From assembly GCF_000719345.1 (NCBI RefSeq), contig NZ_JOFX01000023.1, positions 33,622-97,621 on the forward strand: 64,000 bases of DNA. Reading direction: 5' to 3'. The translations under genes and the position numbers were made by a program. Under the pieces are notes generated by a model, which worked only from the letters and a program-made list of their open reading frames with translations, was not told the origin of the DNA and searched no databases. Positions 16,526-25,284 of this stretch are shown piece by piece (within the stretch, counting starts at the first letter, position 1; every line of letters starts with the position of its first letter). The DNA is from Streptomyces sp. NRRL F-2664 (GTDB lineage Bacteria > Actinomycetota > Actinomycetes > Streptomycetales > Streptomycetaceae).

Positions 16526-17660
16526 TCAGGGGCGGGTGGGGCTTGGATCGAAGAGGGGATCGAGCGGTTCGCCTTCGTACCCCACGATGAGACAAGCCGC
16601 AGTCACCGGTCCCCCAGAGAGCTCCATGAGCCGGGCCAGGGCCGCCGCCTCGGATGGCAGGCCGGCCGGGTCGAGACCGAGGGCCCGGGCCGCGCGGTCG
16701 CGTCGCCGGTCGAGGTCGGGCAGGTCCTCCTGGTACTCGTCGGCGACCGCCAGAAGTACTTCGGCCGTCCGCCCGGGAGCTTCCCGCCACCACGGCGCCA
16801 CGAGCCACAGCCGCACCAGCTCCGGCAGCCCGAGTGCGAGTGGGCCGACCTCGTCGTGTACGGCGCGAAGGGCTTGTCGTTCACGACGAAGTCGGCCCAG
16901 GTCACGAGGCTGCCCCCGGACCCTGCTCGATGCGGTCCAGCAGGGGCTCCGCCCACTGCGGGAGGGCGGACGCCGCCGGGCGGGGCGGCCGGGGGTCGGA
17001 GGTGATGCCGATGCCTCCCGCCGGGTCGCCGTACACGAACCGTTGGGACCACCCCAGCCAGGAGCGGACGAACAGGTTCGCGCTCCACGCCAGGGCCAGC
17101 GCGCCGCGCAGCCCGGGCACCTCGTACCAGTAGCTGGTGAGCACCACGGCGCGGGAGACCGCCTCGTCCGGGTCCTCCGGCCGGGAATCGGCGGTGAGCC
17201 CGGCGGCCAGCACCGATGCCGCGAACCGATTGTCGGCGAGCAGCCCGCCGCTGTCGCAGACGACCGCGTCCAGCAGGTCCGCCGGGAGGCCGGCGGCGGC
17301 ATGCTCCAGCCTCCCCAGCAGCTCGGGCAGGCCCGGATCGCCGACCGCCTCCGGGTCGGGAACCACCCTCAGGTCGACCGGCAGCCGCTCGTCTCCGGTA
17401 CGGGCGGCCAGCAGGTACACGTACGCCAGCGCGCGCAGGGTCTGCCAGCGGCAGAGCGTGTCGAGCAGCGTGGTCCGGGAGCTGCGGAAGGCGAGCCGCA
17501 CCGGCCAGTCGGCCGCCCGGACGTCGTTGCCGAGCGCCCGCAGCTCCGCCGGGACCGGGGCCGGGAAGACCCGGCTCTGGCCGGGGTCGTAGGACGGCTC
17601 GGCGCGGTAGCCCGGCCAGCCGGGTACAGGATCGCGGGGGATACCGCTGCGGCTACTCAT
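16526..17660 (-). pseudogene. putative Rhs-linked immunity gene, frameshifted
   Basis: Reading from ATG 17660, a 252-residue frame (LAFRSSRTTLLDTLCRWQTL, AVVLTSYWYEVPGLRGALAL, FVRSWLGWSQRFVYGD) stops at 16902. Removing one C from the run of five at 16913-16917 joins it to a second frame (DLGRLRRERQALRAVHDEV ... CLIVGYEGEPLDPLFDPSP) ending at 16526, giving about 377 residues. So this is one gene broken by a single-base insertion, or a sequencing error. Its ATG overlaps the Rhs stop by 8 nt, the usual position of the cognate immunity gene. The family is not recognised; immunity is inferred from position. Confidence 0.6.
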
Positions 17661-18804
17661 TGACTTCGTCGTCCTTCGGGGTCCGCCACTTCGCGGTGTC
17701 CTTGCCGTCCCGCGGAGTGATGTAGTTGGAGAGGTCCTCCGGCTCGATGTGGTACGCGTGGATCATATGGTCCTGGCGGATGATGGCCACCGGCCTGGAC
17801 GGGTCCAGGGTCCTGTCGATGATGATCCGCGCCCCCGTATCGCTGTCGACATAGTTGGCCGGCGATTGCAGATGGCCCCGCAGGTACTTCTCCAGTTTCA
17901 CCTCGTCGTTCCCGATGCCCTTCAGGTAGTGGTTGTCCTTGCCGCTCTCCGCCTCGTTGAGGTCCGAGTACGGGGCCAGCCCGAAGGGGTCGCACCACCC
18001 GTGGGGGTTGGCAACGTACGCCATCGGGTTGGGGGCCGCCGCCAGGCCCAGCGGGTCCGGGCTCAGATAGCGGGCGGTCTCGGGGTCGTACGTGCGGAAG
18101 TAGTTATGGTGCAGGCCTGATTCGGCGTCGAAGTACTGGCCGGGGAAGCGCAGCGGCGTGTAGGCCGTGGCGTCCCGGTTCCAGGCCGTGGATCCCCACA
18201 GTGTGGAGCGGCTGCGCCAGGCCAGTCCGCCGCCCTCGTCGATGAGTTCGGCGGGTGCGCCCACCAGGTCGGTGACGATGGCGTAGAACCGCTCGTCCAC
18301 CACCTCCTGGCTGGCGCCCAGGATCCGCTCCGTCTGCGCGAGCGGCTGCAGGCCGCGGTGGTCCCAGGTCACGGCGATCCCGCCGGCCTCCTGCGCCGCG
18401 GCGGCGGTCCGCTGCTCGCACAGCACGGTGCCGTCCCAGGTGAAGACCGTGCGTTCGGCCACCTCCAGGCCGTCGGGCGTCATCCGTTCCTTCGCCGTCC
18501 GCCGTCCCAGCGGGTCGTACGTGTACCGCCAGCGCGTCCCGTCCGGGGTGGTGACGGCCGTGATTCGGTCCTCGGCGTCCCACTCGTAGCGCCAGGTGTC
18601 GGGCTTGCGCGAGAGCCGGGCCTTCTGGCGGAGCACGACCCGGCCGAGGACGTCGTACTCGTGGCGGACCCGGCCCGCGCCGATCAGCCGGGTGCCCTCG
18701 TAGGTGCGCGGTCCGGTGGCTTCCCCGCCTCCGGGATGGGCGTCGGGCCAGTGCGCGGAGGTCTGGTTGCCCACGTCTGTATGCGTGGCGCGTGCCGTCC
18801 GCAT
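17653..18804 (-). CDS. Rhs-core C-terminal segment with polymorphic toxin domain
   Basis: 383 residues: YD repeats (YEWDAEDRITAVTTPDG, YTYDPLGRRTAKE), the Rhs core signature (GLHHNYFRTYDPETARYLSPDPLGL) and the pre-toxin marker DPFGLAP. About 110 residues of variable toxin domain follow (HYLKGIGNDEVKLEKYLRGH, IIIDRTLDPSRPVAIIR, MIHAYHIEPEDLSNYI). The toxin fold is not recognised. The frame opens inside the repeat region and the upstream repeats are in other frames, so this is the 3' part of a larger broken gene, not a natural full-length CDS. The stop overlaps the downstream gene's ATG. Confidence 0.75.
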   Translation of the reverse strand: MRTARATHTDVGNQTSAHWPDAHPGGGEATGPRTYEGTRLIGAGRVRHEYDVLGRVVLRQKARLSRKPDTWRYEWDAEDRITAVTTPDGTRWRYTYDPLGRRTAKERMTPDGLEVAERTVFTWDGTVLCEQRTAAAAQEAGGIAVTWDHRGLQPLAQTERILGASQEVVDERFYAIVTDLVGAPAELIDEGGGLAWRSRSTLWGSTAWNRDATAYTPLRFPGQYFDAESGLHHNYFRTYDPETARYLSPDPLGLAAAPNPMAYVANPHGWCDPFGLAPYSDLNEAESGKDNHYLKGIGNDEVKLEKYLRGHLQSPANYVDSDTGARIIIDRTLDPSRPVAIIRQDHMIHAYHIEPEDLSNYITPRDGKDTAKWRTPKDDEVNE

Positions 18805-19560
18805 CGGTCCGGGCGGCGAGCAGGTCGAAGTGGGTGTACTCGAAGTGCACCCCGCCGCCGTCGGGGCCGTCCGTACGGGTCAGGCAGTTCCCGTCATACG
18901 TCCACGAGCGGCGCCGGCCGTTCGGGTCCTTCCGGTGCAGCGGCTTGCCCTCCACCGTCCATTCCATGCGGGTGACCGCTCCCAGGGGGTCGGTGACGCC
19001 GTGACCCGCCCGAAGGCGTCCCGCTCGTACGTGGTGGTGGCGCCGAGCCGGTCGGTGACGGCCAGCGGCAGCCCGGCCCGGTCGGTGCGGATCCGCGTGA
19101 CCGCCCCGCGGGGGTCGGTGACGGTGGTGAGGTGGCCGCTCTCGTCGTAGCCGAAGTGGGTGATCGTCCCGTCGGGGCGGCTGACCGCGGTGCGGTTTCC
19201 GCGCTCGTCGTAGGTCTGGTGGACGACCGATCCGTCCACGGCGACGACCTTGACCGGCCGGCCGAGGTCGTTGTACTCGGCGCGGGCCTCCCGGCCGTCG
19301 GGCCGGACGTAGGAGACCATGCGGCCCATGTCGTCGAAGGTGCTGCGGGTGGTGTGGCCGAGCGGATCGGTGAGCGCGGTCCGCCGGCCGCCGCTGTCGT
19401 ACTGGTACCGGGTGACCGCGCCGAGCGGGTCGGTCTCGGCCACCACCCGGTACCGGTCGTCGATCAGGTACTGGCGGGTACGACCGGCGGCGGTGGTCAC
19501 ACGCGTCACCCGGTGGCGGGTATCAGCAAGGGACCTGCTCGCCTCCAAGGATCGGCGGCC
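18790..19560 (-). pseudogene. upstream part of the broken rhs gene
   Basis: The same strand carries more YD repeats in two other frames: TDPLGAVTRYQYDSGGRRTA, RPDGTITHFGYDESGHLTTV and TDRLGATTTYERDAFGRV (to ~19005), then TDPLGAVTRMEWTVEGKPL and HFEYTHFDLLAARTDADG (to ~18790). Frameshifts near 19005 and 18790, the second probably with a deletion of repeats, separate them from the C-terminal segment. The repeats begin abruptly near 19540; the normal N-terminal part is missing. Confidence 0.8.
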
Positions 19561-19903
19561 GACCCGGCCCGTGGGCGCAGGTCGCCCGTACGGTGCGGTC
19601 CGCCAGCGGCGTTGCGCGGGCGGTGCAGTCGTGGTCCTTGTCAGGGCACAGGTCGCACTCATACACCCCGAGGCAGACGTTCATCACCACCTGGCAGCGC
19701 GTGCAGGAGTTTCGGGTGCAGGCGAACGCCGCCTCCGACGCGGCCGTGCTGCGCGCCGCGCCGCCGTGACCGCCACCGGCTCGCTCGCCATCCGAGCTCG
19801 ACCACGCCCACCCCGCTAAACAGGGTGGAGATCAAGCTAGGGGCGGGTGTCCATGCGGTGGATGAGCCGGCCGTCGGGGCCGAAGACGTCGATGAGGTAA
19901 CCA
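19561..19903 (-). other. mosaic of gene ends upstream of rhs
   Basis: The minus strand shows a Cys-rich fragment (AFACTRNSCTRCQVVMNVCL then VYECDLCPDKDHDC, 19590-19730) and the end of another protein (GYLIDVFGPDGRLIHRMDTR, stop near 19836). Neither has a start or a complete domain. They look like remnants of separate genes joined by rearrangement. Confidence 0.4.
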
Positions 19904-20182
19904 TTGCAGCCCCTATTGGCTTCGGCGGTGCGCCTGTCGATCGTCGCAGCCCTCGCCGCTGTGGAGAAGGCCGAGTTCGCCTACGTACGGGACCTCGTGG
20001 AACTCACCGACTCCGCCTTGTCGAAGCAGGTCTCGCGGCTCGACGAAGCGGGCTGGGTGCCGGTGGAGAAGGGGCAGGTCGGACGCCGTACGCGGACCTG
20101 GCTGCGGCTGACCGAGGACGGAGCGGCCGCCTACCTGGGCCACCTCGCCGCCCTCACGGTAATCGCGGGCCCACTGCAGTGA
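19904..20182 (+). CDS. winged-helix transcriptional regulator (MarR/HTH_34-like)
   Basis: A 92-residue DNA-binding protein made only of a winged helix: VRLSIVAALAAVEKAEFAYV, LVELTDSALSKQVSRLDEAG, GQVGRRTRTWLRLTEDGAAAY. This is the pattern of small HTH_34 regulators that bind as dimers and usually repress a neighbouring gene. TTG 19904 is preceded by GAGG at 19894-19897. A 24-bp hairpin terminates it right after the stop. It may control the NmrA-like gene downstream. Confidence 0.85.
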   Translation: MQPLLASAVRLSIVAALAAVEKAEFAYVRDLVELTDSALSKQVSRLDEAGWVPVEKGQVGRRTRTWLRLTEDGAAAYLGHLAALTVIAGPLQ

Positions 20183-20183
20183 T

Positions 20184-20235
20184 GGGCACGAGTGAATGGC
20201 TGGTCGCGGGCGCGACCAGCCATTCACTTGTGCCC
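20184..20235 (+). terminator. strong 24-bp hairpin terminator
   Basis: Arms 20184-20207 and 20212-20235 pair at 24 positions (one G-U) around a 4-nt loop GGGC, starting 2 nt after the regulator stop codon. Confidence 0.85.
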
Positions 20236-20503
20236 TGGCGTGGGCGGTACCGCGGTCGGACCGCTCACGATGCCCGGCTCGGTGCGTACCTCGGTATGCA
20301 CCCGGAACGGCCGACGTCGGCGCATCCAAGACACACCGCAGGCCACCAGGCCCGTCCGGCGGATCGGTATCGGACAGGCGGCGATCGAGGACACCATCTG
20401 ACCTAAATGCCACCTACTGTCGTCCGTGGCCGGGCACCGGAAGGTTCGACTGCCGCCCCGAGCGGCGGTGCCCGCCACCCAACGGCCGTACGGAAGGAGC
20501 GAT

Positions 20504-21328
20504 GTGACGATTCTGGTCACGGGTGCTACGGGCACCCTGGGGCGCCACGTGGTCGAGCGACTGCGCCGAGCCGGACAGACGGTGCGCGCGCTCACACGCG
20601 CCCCGGCCGAGGCGACCGGCCTGCCCGACGGCATCGAAGTGGTGGGCGGCGACCTCACGAAGCCGCAGACGCTGGCAGCGGCTCTCGACGGCGTCTCGGC
20701 CGTGCACCTGCTCGGAGCCACCGGACACGACCACACCCCGCTGCGCACAGGACCGCAGATCATGGCGATGGCCGCCGAGGCGGGCGTACGCCGGCTGACG
20801 GTCCTGTCGGCCGGCGAGGAAGGAGAACTGGGACAGGCCGTGCGGAACAGCGGCCTGGAGTGGACGTTCATCTGGCCGATCGACTTCATGTCCAACGCGC
20901 TGGGCTGGTCCGAGGCCATCCGCACCGCGGCGGAGGTCCGCGAGCCGTACGCGCATCGCAGGACCGCCTCGGCCGACGAGACGGATGTCGCCGACGTCGT
21001 CGCTACGGTACTCACCGGGGGAGGTCACGCGGGCAGGAGCCTCCTCGTGTCGGGGCCCGAAGCGCTGACGCCGATCGACAAGGTGTCAGCCATCGCGGCG
21101 GCGACGGGCCGTGAGATCCGTTTCACCGAGCTGACCGATGACCAGGCCCGCCGGCAGTGGCGCGCCGAGGGCTGGCCCGAGGAGGGCATCGAGTTCATGC
21201 TGCACATGTGGGCCACCGTGCCCGAGACGGTGGCCGAGGTGACGTCGGTGGTCGAGGAAGTGGTCGGCCGTCCGCCGCGGACCTTCGCGCAATGGGCCGC
21301 CGCACACGCTGACGCATTCCGCCCCTGA
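20504..21328 (+). CDS. NmrA-like NAD(P)H-binding oxidoreductase
   Basis: A 274-residue atypical short-chain dehydrogenase of the NmrA/QOR2 type: Rossmann motif TILVTGATGTLGRHVVERL at the N-terminus, VRALTRAP, GDLTKPQTLAAAL, then WTFIWPIDFMSNALGW and a C-terminal helical part. The GTG at 20504 has a strong GGAAGGAG site; an in-frame start at 20426 would add an unlikely Arg/Pro-rich tail. Such proteins bind NAD(P)H as redox sensors or reduce quinones. The winged-helix regulator upstream may be its repressor. The 20236-20503 gap shows no further feature. Confidence 0.88.
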   Translation: MTILVTGATGTLGRHVVERLRRAGQTVRALTRAPAEATGLPDGIEVVGGDLTKPQTLAAALDGVSAVHLLGATGHDHTPLRTGPQIMAMAAEAGVRRLTVLSAGEEGELGQAVRNSGLEWTFIWPIDFMSNALGWSEAIRTAAEVREPYAHRRTASADETDVADVVATVLTGGGHAGRSLLVSGPEALTPIDKVSAIAAATGREIRFTELTDDQARRQWRAEGWPEEGIEFMLHMWATVPETVAEVTSVVEEVVGRPPRTFAQWAAAHADAFRP

Positions 21329-21378
21329 TAGGAAGGAAGGGCTGGACCGACCCTGGGATGTACACCTGGAGGCCGGTC

Positions 21379-21587
21379 ATGTCAATGCCCGCTCTCGGAG
21401 GCGTGAACATCCTGACCGCCGGTGGACCCGGCTCTGATCAGTCAGTACCTCACCTCCACTTCCACGTAGTCGCGCGCTGGTCGGACGACGCGTTTCCACC
21501 TGGCCCACCCAGCAGTCCCGTTACCAGATCGCCGATGACCCTGTCACGCAGCTCGCCAACACCATGGCTGCCACTCACGCGCGGTGA
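21379..21587 (+). pseudogene. HIT-family hydrolase remnant
   Basis: NILTAGGPGSDQSVPHLHFH contains the histidine-triad motif (HLHFHV) of HIT nucleotide hydrolases. After DDAFPP the frame is lost; the family's C-terminus (WPTQQSRYQIADDPVTQL) continues in another frame to a stop at 21587. The N-terminal half is also absent. Truncated and frameshifted. Confidence 0.7.
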
Positions 21588-22289
21588 CCTCACCACATAA
21601 GTTGAGCCAGAACCGGTTCTCGTGAACAGAGCCAGTCGGGCGTAGCCTCTGTGGGCCAGAGCCATGCGAGTGGAGGGCTGGTCACCACGAACCAATGGAC
21701 ACCGATTCGGCCCTGCTGCTTGTCCGACATCGGTGGGGTCTCATCCCAGTAGACGTAGCAGCGGCATCTGCGACGGCCTGCGGCTCCGCTATCAGCAGCA
21801 CTGGCGAGGCGACATGGATGGCCGCCGGCACCAGGGCTCTCGCGGCGGTGACCTTCGCCTTTCCTCGTATCGCATGTGATCGGTGTGCTGATATTCGAGG
21901 TAGGGCGTCGGCCTGTCCTGCGGGGTTTGGTGCCGACATTGTGGTGTGCGGGTCGGGTATACGACTCATCGGTAGCGCGGATACGTCCGACCTGCTGACC
22001 GGCTACACCACCACCTACCGGGACCTGGGCGACATAGCTGCACCGTCATCCAGCCGTCGCCCGGCCACGGAACGCGCACCCTGCTCTCCCCGCCACCGCA
22101 CGCGCATCGGGCCGGACGGATGGCAAGAGGTCGAGCCGAGGACCTCCCGATCCGGCCCGAATTGCAAAGATGCCCTGCTGAAGCGCAGGACGCCTCGAAC
22201 GGTCCGGGCCCGTCCGACCGGCTTGCATATTCGGGAGTTGACACCGGGTGCCGTGCTGGTCCTGCTCATTCCGGTGTAGCGGCCCGGTA
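21588..22289. other. 702-bp stretch without a supported gene
   Basis: An open frame on the plus strand (21695-22279) has poor amino-acid composition for a real protein and no recognised motif. No tRNA, long hairpin or IS end is evident. Lower local GC than the neighbours suggests decayed foreign DNA. Confidence 0.35.
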
Positions 22290-23783
22290 CTACCTGGGTG
22301 CAGGTACGATTCGGTAGCCGAGATTGTCGATTTTCTCGATCCGTGACGCCCCGTCCAGTTTGCTCCGCAGCGAGGCGACGTGGACTTGGAGGGAGCGCTG
22401 TAACTCGAATCCGCCCCCGGGCCACAGGCTGTCCAAGAGCTGCTCTCGGGTGACGACCTCGCCCTGTCGCCGGGCGAGCAGGGCGAGCAGGTCGAATTGC
22501 TTGGTGGTGAGTTCGATGACCGTTCCGCTCACACGCACCTGTCGGATACTCAGCTGGATGTGCAGGGACCCCACCTGCAGGTGGTCGCCGTCTGCTGGTC
22601 GGGCCTCCAGGTGGCTGAGGATGTTGGCGGCGTGCCCGTAGCCGACCCGCGCCGAGGAGGCCCCTGATCCTGCGGGGACGGCCGCGGACGGCTCCGGTGC
22701 TCGGTAGAAGTAGCCGATGCCTCGGGCGGAGACGATGGAGGCACTTCCCACGGCGGTCGCCTCCAGTTTCCTTCGCAGGCGCGAGATGGTGGACTTGACC
22801 TTCTCCGTATCGCTGTCGACGTCCTCCCAGGCCCGGGCGAGCAGCTTTTCCGAGGGCTGCACAACGCCCGAGTTGCGCACGAGAAGATCGAGCACACGGA
22901 ACTCCGTGCGGGTGAGCTGCAGCGGGGTGCCGGCCACGGAGGCTTCCGACGACTGGGAGACGAGCCGAATCAGGCCGTCGTCCCAGACGCCTTCCGCCCA
23001 CTGCTCCGGGGAGGAACGCCGACGCAGTACCCGGTCCATGCGGGCGAGGAGTTCCGCGACTCGGACGGGCTTGACGAGGTAGTCGTCCGCGCCTTGGCTC
23101 CAGCCCTGCAGGAGCGCCCCGACGTCGTCTCGGGCCGTGACGACGATGACCGGTACGTCACTGACCGTCCGCAGGCGGGTCAGGACCTGGGCGCCGTCGA
23201 TGTCGGGGAGGCCGAGGTCCAACAGGATCAGGTCGGGACGCTGCTTGTTCGCCGTACGCAGGCCGGCGGATCCGGAGGCTTCGTGCAGGACGGTGTAGTG
23301 GTGCTCGCTGAGTCGTTTCGCCAGGGCGGCCCGGACGCCCGGATCATCCTCGATGAGGAGGACACGCGCCTTGCGGCGGCCGGGGGCCGGCGGGAGGGCC
23401 GGTGCCGGCTCGGGCGCCGGCGGCCGGTGTTTCGCCTCGGGTACGGGTTGCGCCAGCGGGTCCAAAGGCTGAGCGTCCACGGTCGAGGCCGTTACTCCTG
23501 CCTTCGTCAGGAACGCCGTCGTGAACTCCCGGCATTCCGCGTACACCTGGAGCTCGGTGCCGTCCACGGTCAGGACATGCCGGGCACGGCGTTCACACCG
23601 ATGGCCCGCGATGTCCGTCGCACACTGCTGCGCCGCGGGGTCCGGTGACGTCCGCACCCTGGCACGGGAGCGCCGGGCCGCGGATCTGCAGACGTCGGAG
23701 CAGTACCGGCGGGGCCGGCCGGTTTCCGCAGCCGCCGGCAGCGGCCCCTCACACTCCCGGCAGCGCCCCTGCTCGGTTCCCAT
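22290..23783 (-). CDS. orphan response regulator with two OmpR-type DNA-binding domains and Cys-rich N-terminus
   Basis: 497 residues with an unusual order. Residues 8-32 hold C-x2-C-x16-C-x3-C (zinc ribbon-like, ending RRYCSDVCRSAARR), with more Cys at 54, 63 and 84. A Pro/Ala linker follows. The receiver (~139-255) has Asp146/147, phospho-acceptor Asp189 (LLDLGLPD), Thr216 and Lys238. Two winged-helix output domains then come in tandem: LTRTEFRVLDLLVRNSG ... ISRLRRKLEATAVG ... ARGIGYFYR, and LTTKQFDLLALLARRQGEV ... HVASLRSKLDG ... NLGYRIVPAP. ATG 23783 has GAGGAGG 7 nt upstream. No histidine kinase is adjacent. Confidence 0.88.
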   Translation of the reverse strand: MGTEQGRCRECEGPLPAAAETGRPRRYCSDVCRSAARRSRARVRTSPDPAAQQCATDIAGHRCERRARHVLTVDGTELQVYAECREFTTAFLTKAGVTASTVDAQPLDPLAQPVPEAKHRPPAPEPAPALPPAPGRRKARVLLIEDDPGVRAALAKRLSEHHYTVLHEASGSAGLRTANKQRPDLILLDLGLPDIDGAQVLTRLRTVSDVPVIVVTARDDVGALLQGWSQGADDYLVKPVRVAELLARMDRVLRRRSSPEQWAEGVWDDGLIRLVSQSSEASVAGTPLQLTRTEFRVLDLLVRNSGVVQPSEKLLARAWEDVDSDTEKVKSTISRLRRKLEATAVGSASIVSARGIGYFYRAPEPSAAVPAGSGASSARVGYGHAANILSHLEARPADGDHLQVGSLHIQLSIRQVRVSGTVIELTTKQFDLLALLARRQGEVVTREQLLDSLWPGGGFELQRSLQVHVASLRSKLDGASRIEKIDNLGYRIVPAPR

Positions 23784-24615
23784 GACGCAACCTCCTCGTG
23801 GACACGAGGCGAGCATGACACGAAACTGCTTTCGTGACGGCCTGTGAGAGCACCTGCAGGAGGGGGCACTTGGCGCAAGACGCGGTTCGTGGTCTCCTGG
23901 GTGGGGAGGGCCTGACCGCCAGTCGGCGGCCAGACCCCCCTCGGTTTCATGGCCGCTCGTGCTTGCCGGCGTCGACAGCCATGTCACCCAACGCGATGAG
24001 AGCCCTCGCCCCCTGGGCGAGGGCTTCGTGGTGCTTGAGGACGGCCACGGTCTCCCCTATGAGGAGTACCGCCCGCAATCCGGTCCACCACGAACTCACA
24101 TCCCGTGTACGCCAACTCCTGGCCGTACCGCGCCCGGCTGAGGAGGGCTGGTCGCCCTCGACCTCCGCGCCCCGGCCATCGGGCCCTGGGGAACTACACA
24201 TCCGCTACCTCCGCTCGACAGCGACCGCGACCCTCGCGAACTGTCGCGACGAGCACGCGTGGGATGCGCGAGCCGCCGGTATGCCGTGCGGAAGAAGCTG
24301 TGGTTGCGTGGATTCCCCTGGCTTTGAAGAGGCCCGCCTACGGTCGCCCAGAGCAGCCACCGGCGGCAAGTAGGCGCAATGAACGTAGCGTCAGCCACCC
24401 ACCGGCCGACGGTTGACCGCCTGCGTCGCTGCGGCCCCGGCGCCTGTCTGGACCACCACGACGGACAGCCCCGTATTCGCGCTGCCTGACTGGCTATCGG
24501 ACGGGCACCGCAGGGCGGCAGCGTGCGGCGGTGGCGTCGTGGGGGTCCGGTTCGGTAAGCAAGTGGGCAGGGCTGTCAGGGCACGGCTCCGGCTGCCACG
24601 ACGAGCGCCATTGCA
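23784..24615. other. 832-bp stretch without a supported gene
   Basis: The minus strand has one protein-like run (LIGETVAVLKHHEALAQGAR ... LIALGDMAVDAGKHERP, ending 23947) with no credible start or domain. The rest is uninformative. It probably includes the response regulator promoter near 23800-23850. Confidence 0.35.
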
Positions 24616-24653
24616 GCACCGGGCCGCCGTCCGTCCGGACGGCGGCCCGGTGC
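24616..24653. terminator. 17-bp hairpin upstream of tRNA
   Basis: GCACCGGGCCGCCGTCC (24616-24632) and its exact complement (24637-24653) around a 4-nt loop GTCC. Probably a terminator isolating the tRNA transcription unit. Confidence 0.7.
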
Positions 24654-24759
24654 TGGACCCCACCTGGGACGACTAACCAGGCCGGGCGCACATCGGCAGC
24701 GCACCACCGTGCCGGCTGCGCGCCGCCCCGCTGCGCCCTGTGTAGAGTGGCCTCACCGA

Positions 24760-24833
24760 CGCGGGGTGGAGCAGCTCGGTAGCTCGCTGGGCTCATAACC
24801 CAGAGGTCGCAGGTTCAAATCCTGTCCCCGCTA
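24760..24833 (+). tRNA. initiator tRNA-Met (CAT)
   Basis: A 74-nt tRNA without encoded CCA. The anticodon loop CTCATAA reads CAT. Initiator marks are present: an unpaired first acceptor pair (C1/T72), and three consecutive G-C pairs in the anticodon stem (CTGGG/CCCAG). The T loop TTCAAAT and D loop with GG are canonical. A terminator hairpin follows within 6 nt. Confidence 0.95.
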
Positions 24834-24838
24834 CTGAC

Positions 24839-24868
24839 CGAAGGGCCCGGATCCGTCCGGGCCCTTCG
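24839..24868 (+). terminator. tRNA terminator
   Basis: A 13-bp perfect stem (CGAAGGGCCCGGA at 24839-24851, complement 24856-24868), loop TCCG, directly after the tRNA. Confidence 0.85.
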
Positions 24869-25284
24869 CCGTATCTGAACCCGACGCCCACGAGCCCGGC
24901 GGAGCCCCCGTACCCGCGGGACGACGTTGCCGGGGGAGACGCGGCTGCGGTCGCCAGCGCACGGCCGACCAGCCCGCCGTGACGACCGATGGAGATCCAT
25001 ACGCCGTCGAGCGTGCTCACCTCCGCCTCGATGACGGCGCGGCGCCCGGCCACCTCGGCCCAGCCGCGCACCGCGCACGATCAGACGCAGCTGACCGACC
25101 CTCCCCGCGAACTACCATCACCCGGCGTCGGCGGACGCGGCCACTGGATACGGGCCCGGCCGTGCCGGGCCCAGGCCGCGCCGCGCTCAGCCCGTGCGGG
25201 CGTCCGATCTGCTTCCAGGTCGTCTCGCCGTCCTGTCGGATCCCGCACCTAGGCTGTGACTGCAATCGATCAAGGAGCAGAGCA
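24869..25284. other. intergenic region upstream of the Imm49 gene
   Basis: A minus-strand frame contains AVIEAEVSTLDGVWISIGRH near 25000 and could be a decayed fragment; it runs through the tRNA terminator, so it is not an intact gene. The 3' part must hold the promoter of the Imm49 gene; AAGGAG at 25272-25277 is its ribosome site. Confidence 0.35.

Noticed and set aside
16902..16926. A separate gene starting at a GTG that overlaps the tga at 16902 (GTGA coupling)
   Set aside because: That frame soon loses coherence, while removing one base from the five-C run joins the two long coherent frames. A single frameshifted gene explains the data better.
21695..22279. A 194-codon plus-strand frame
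   Set aside because: Composition and lack of motifs or a ribosome site argue against a gene; region treated as non-coding.
24793..25071. A minus-strand frame of 92 codons overlapping the initiator tRNA
   Set aside because: It reads through the tRNA and its terminator, so it cannot be an intact gene; at most a fragment.
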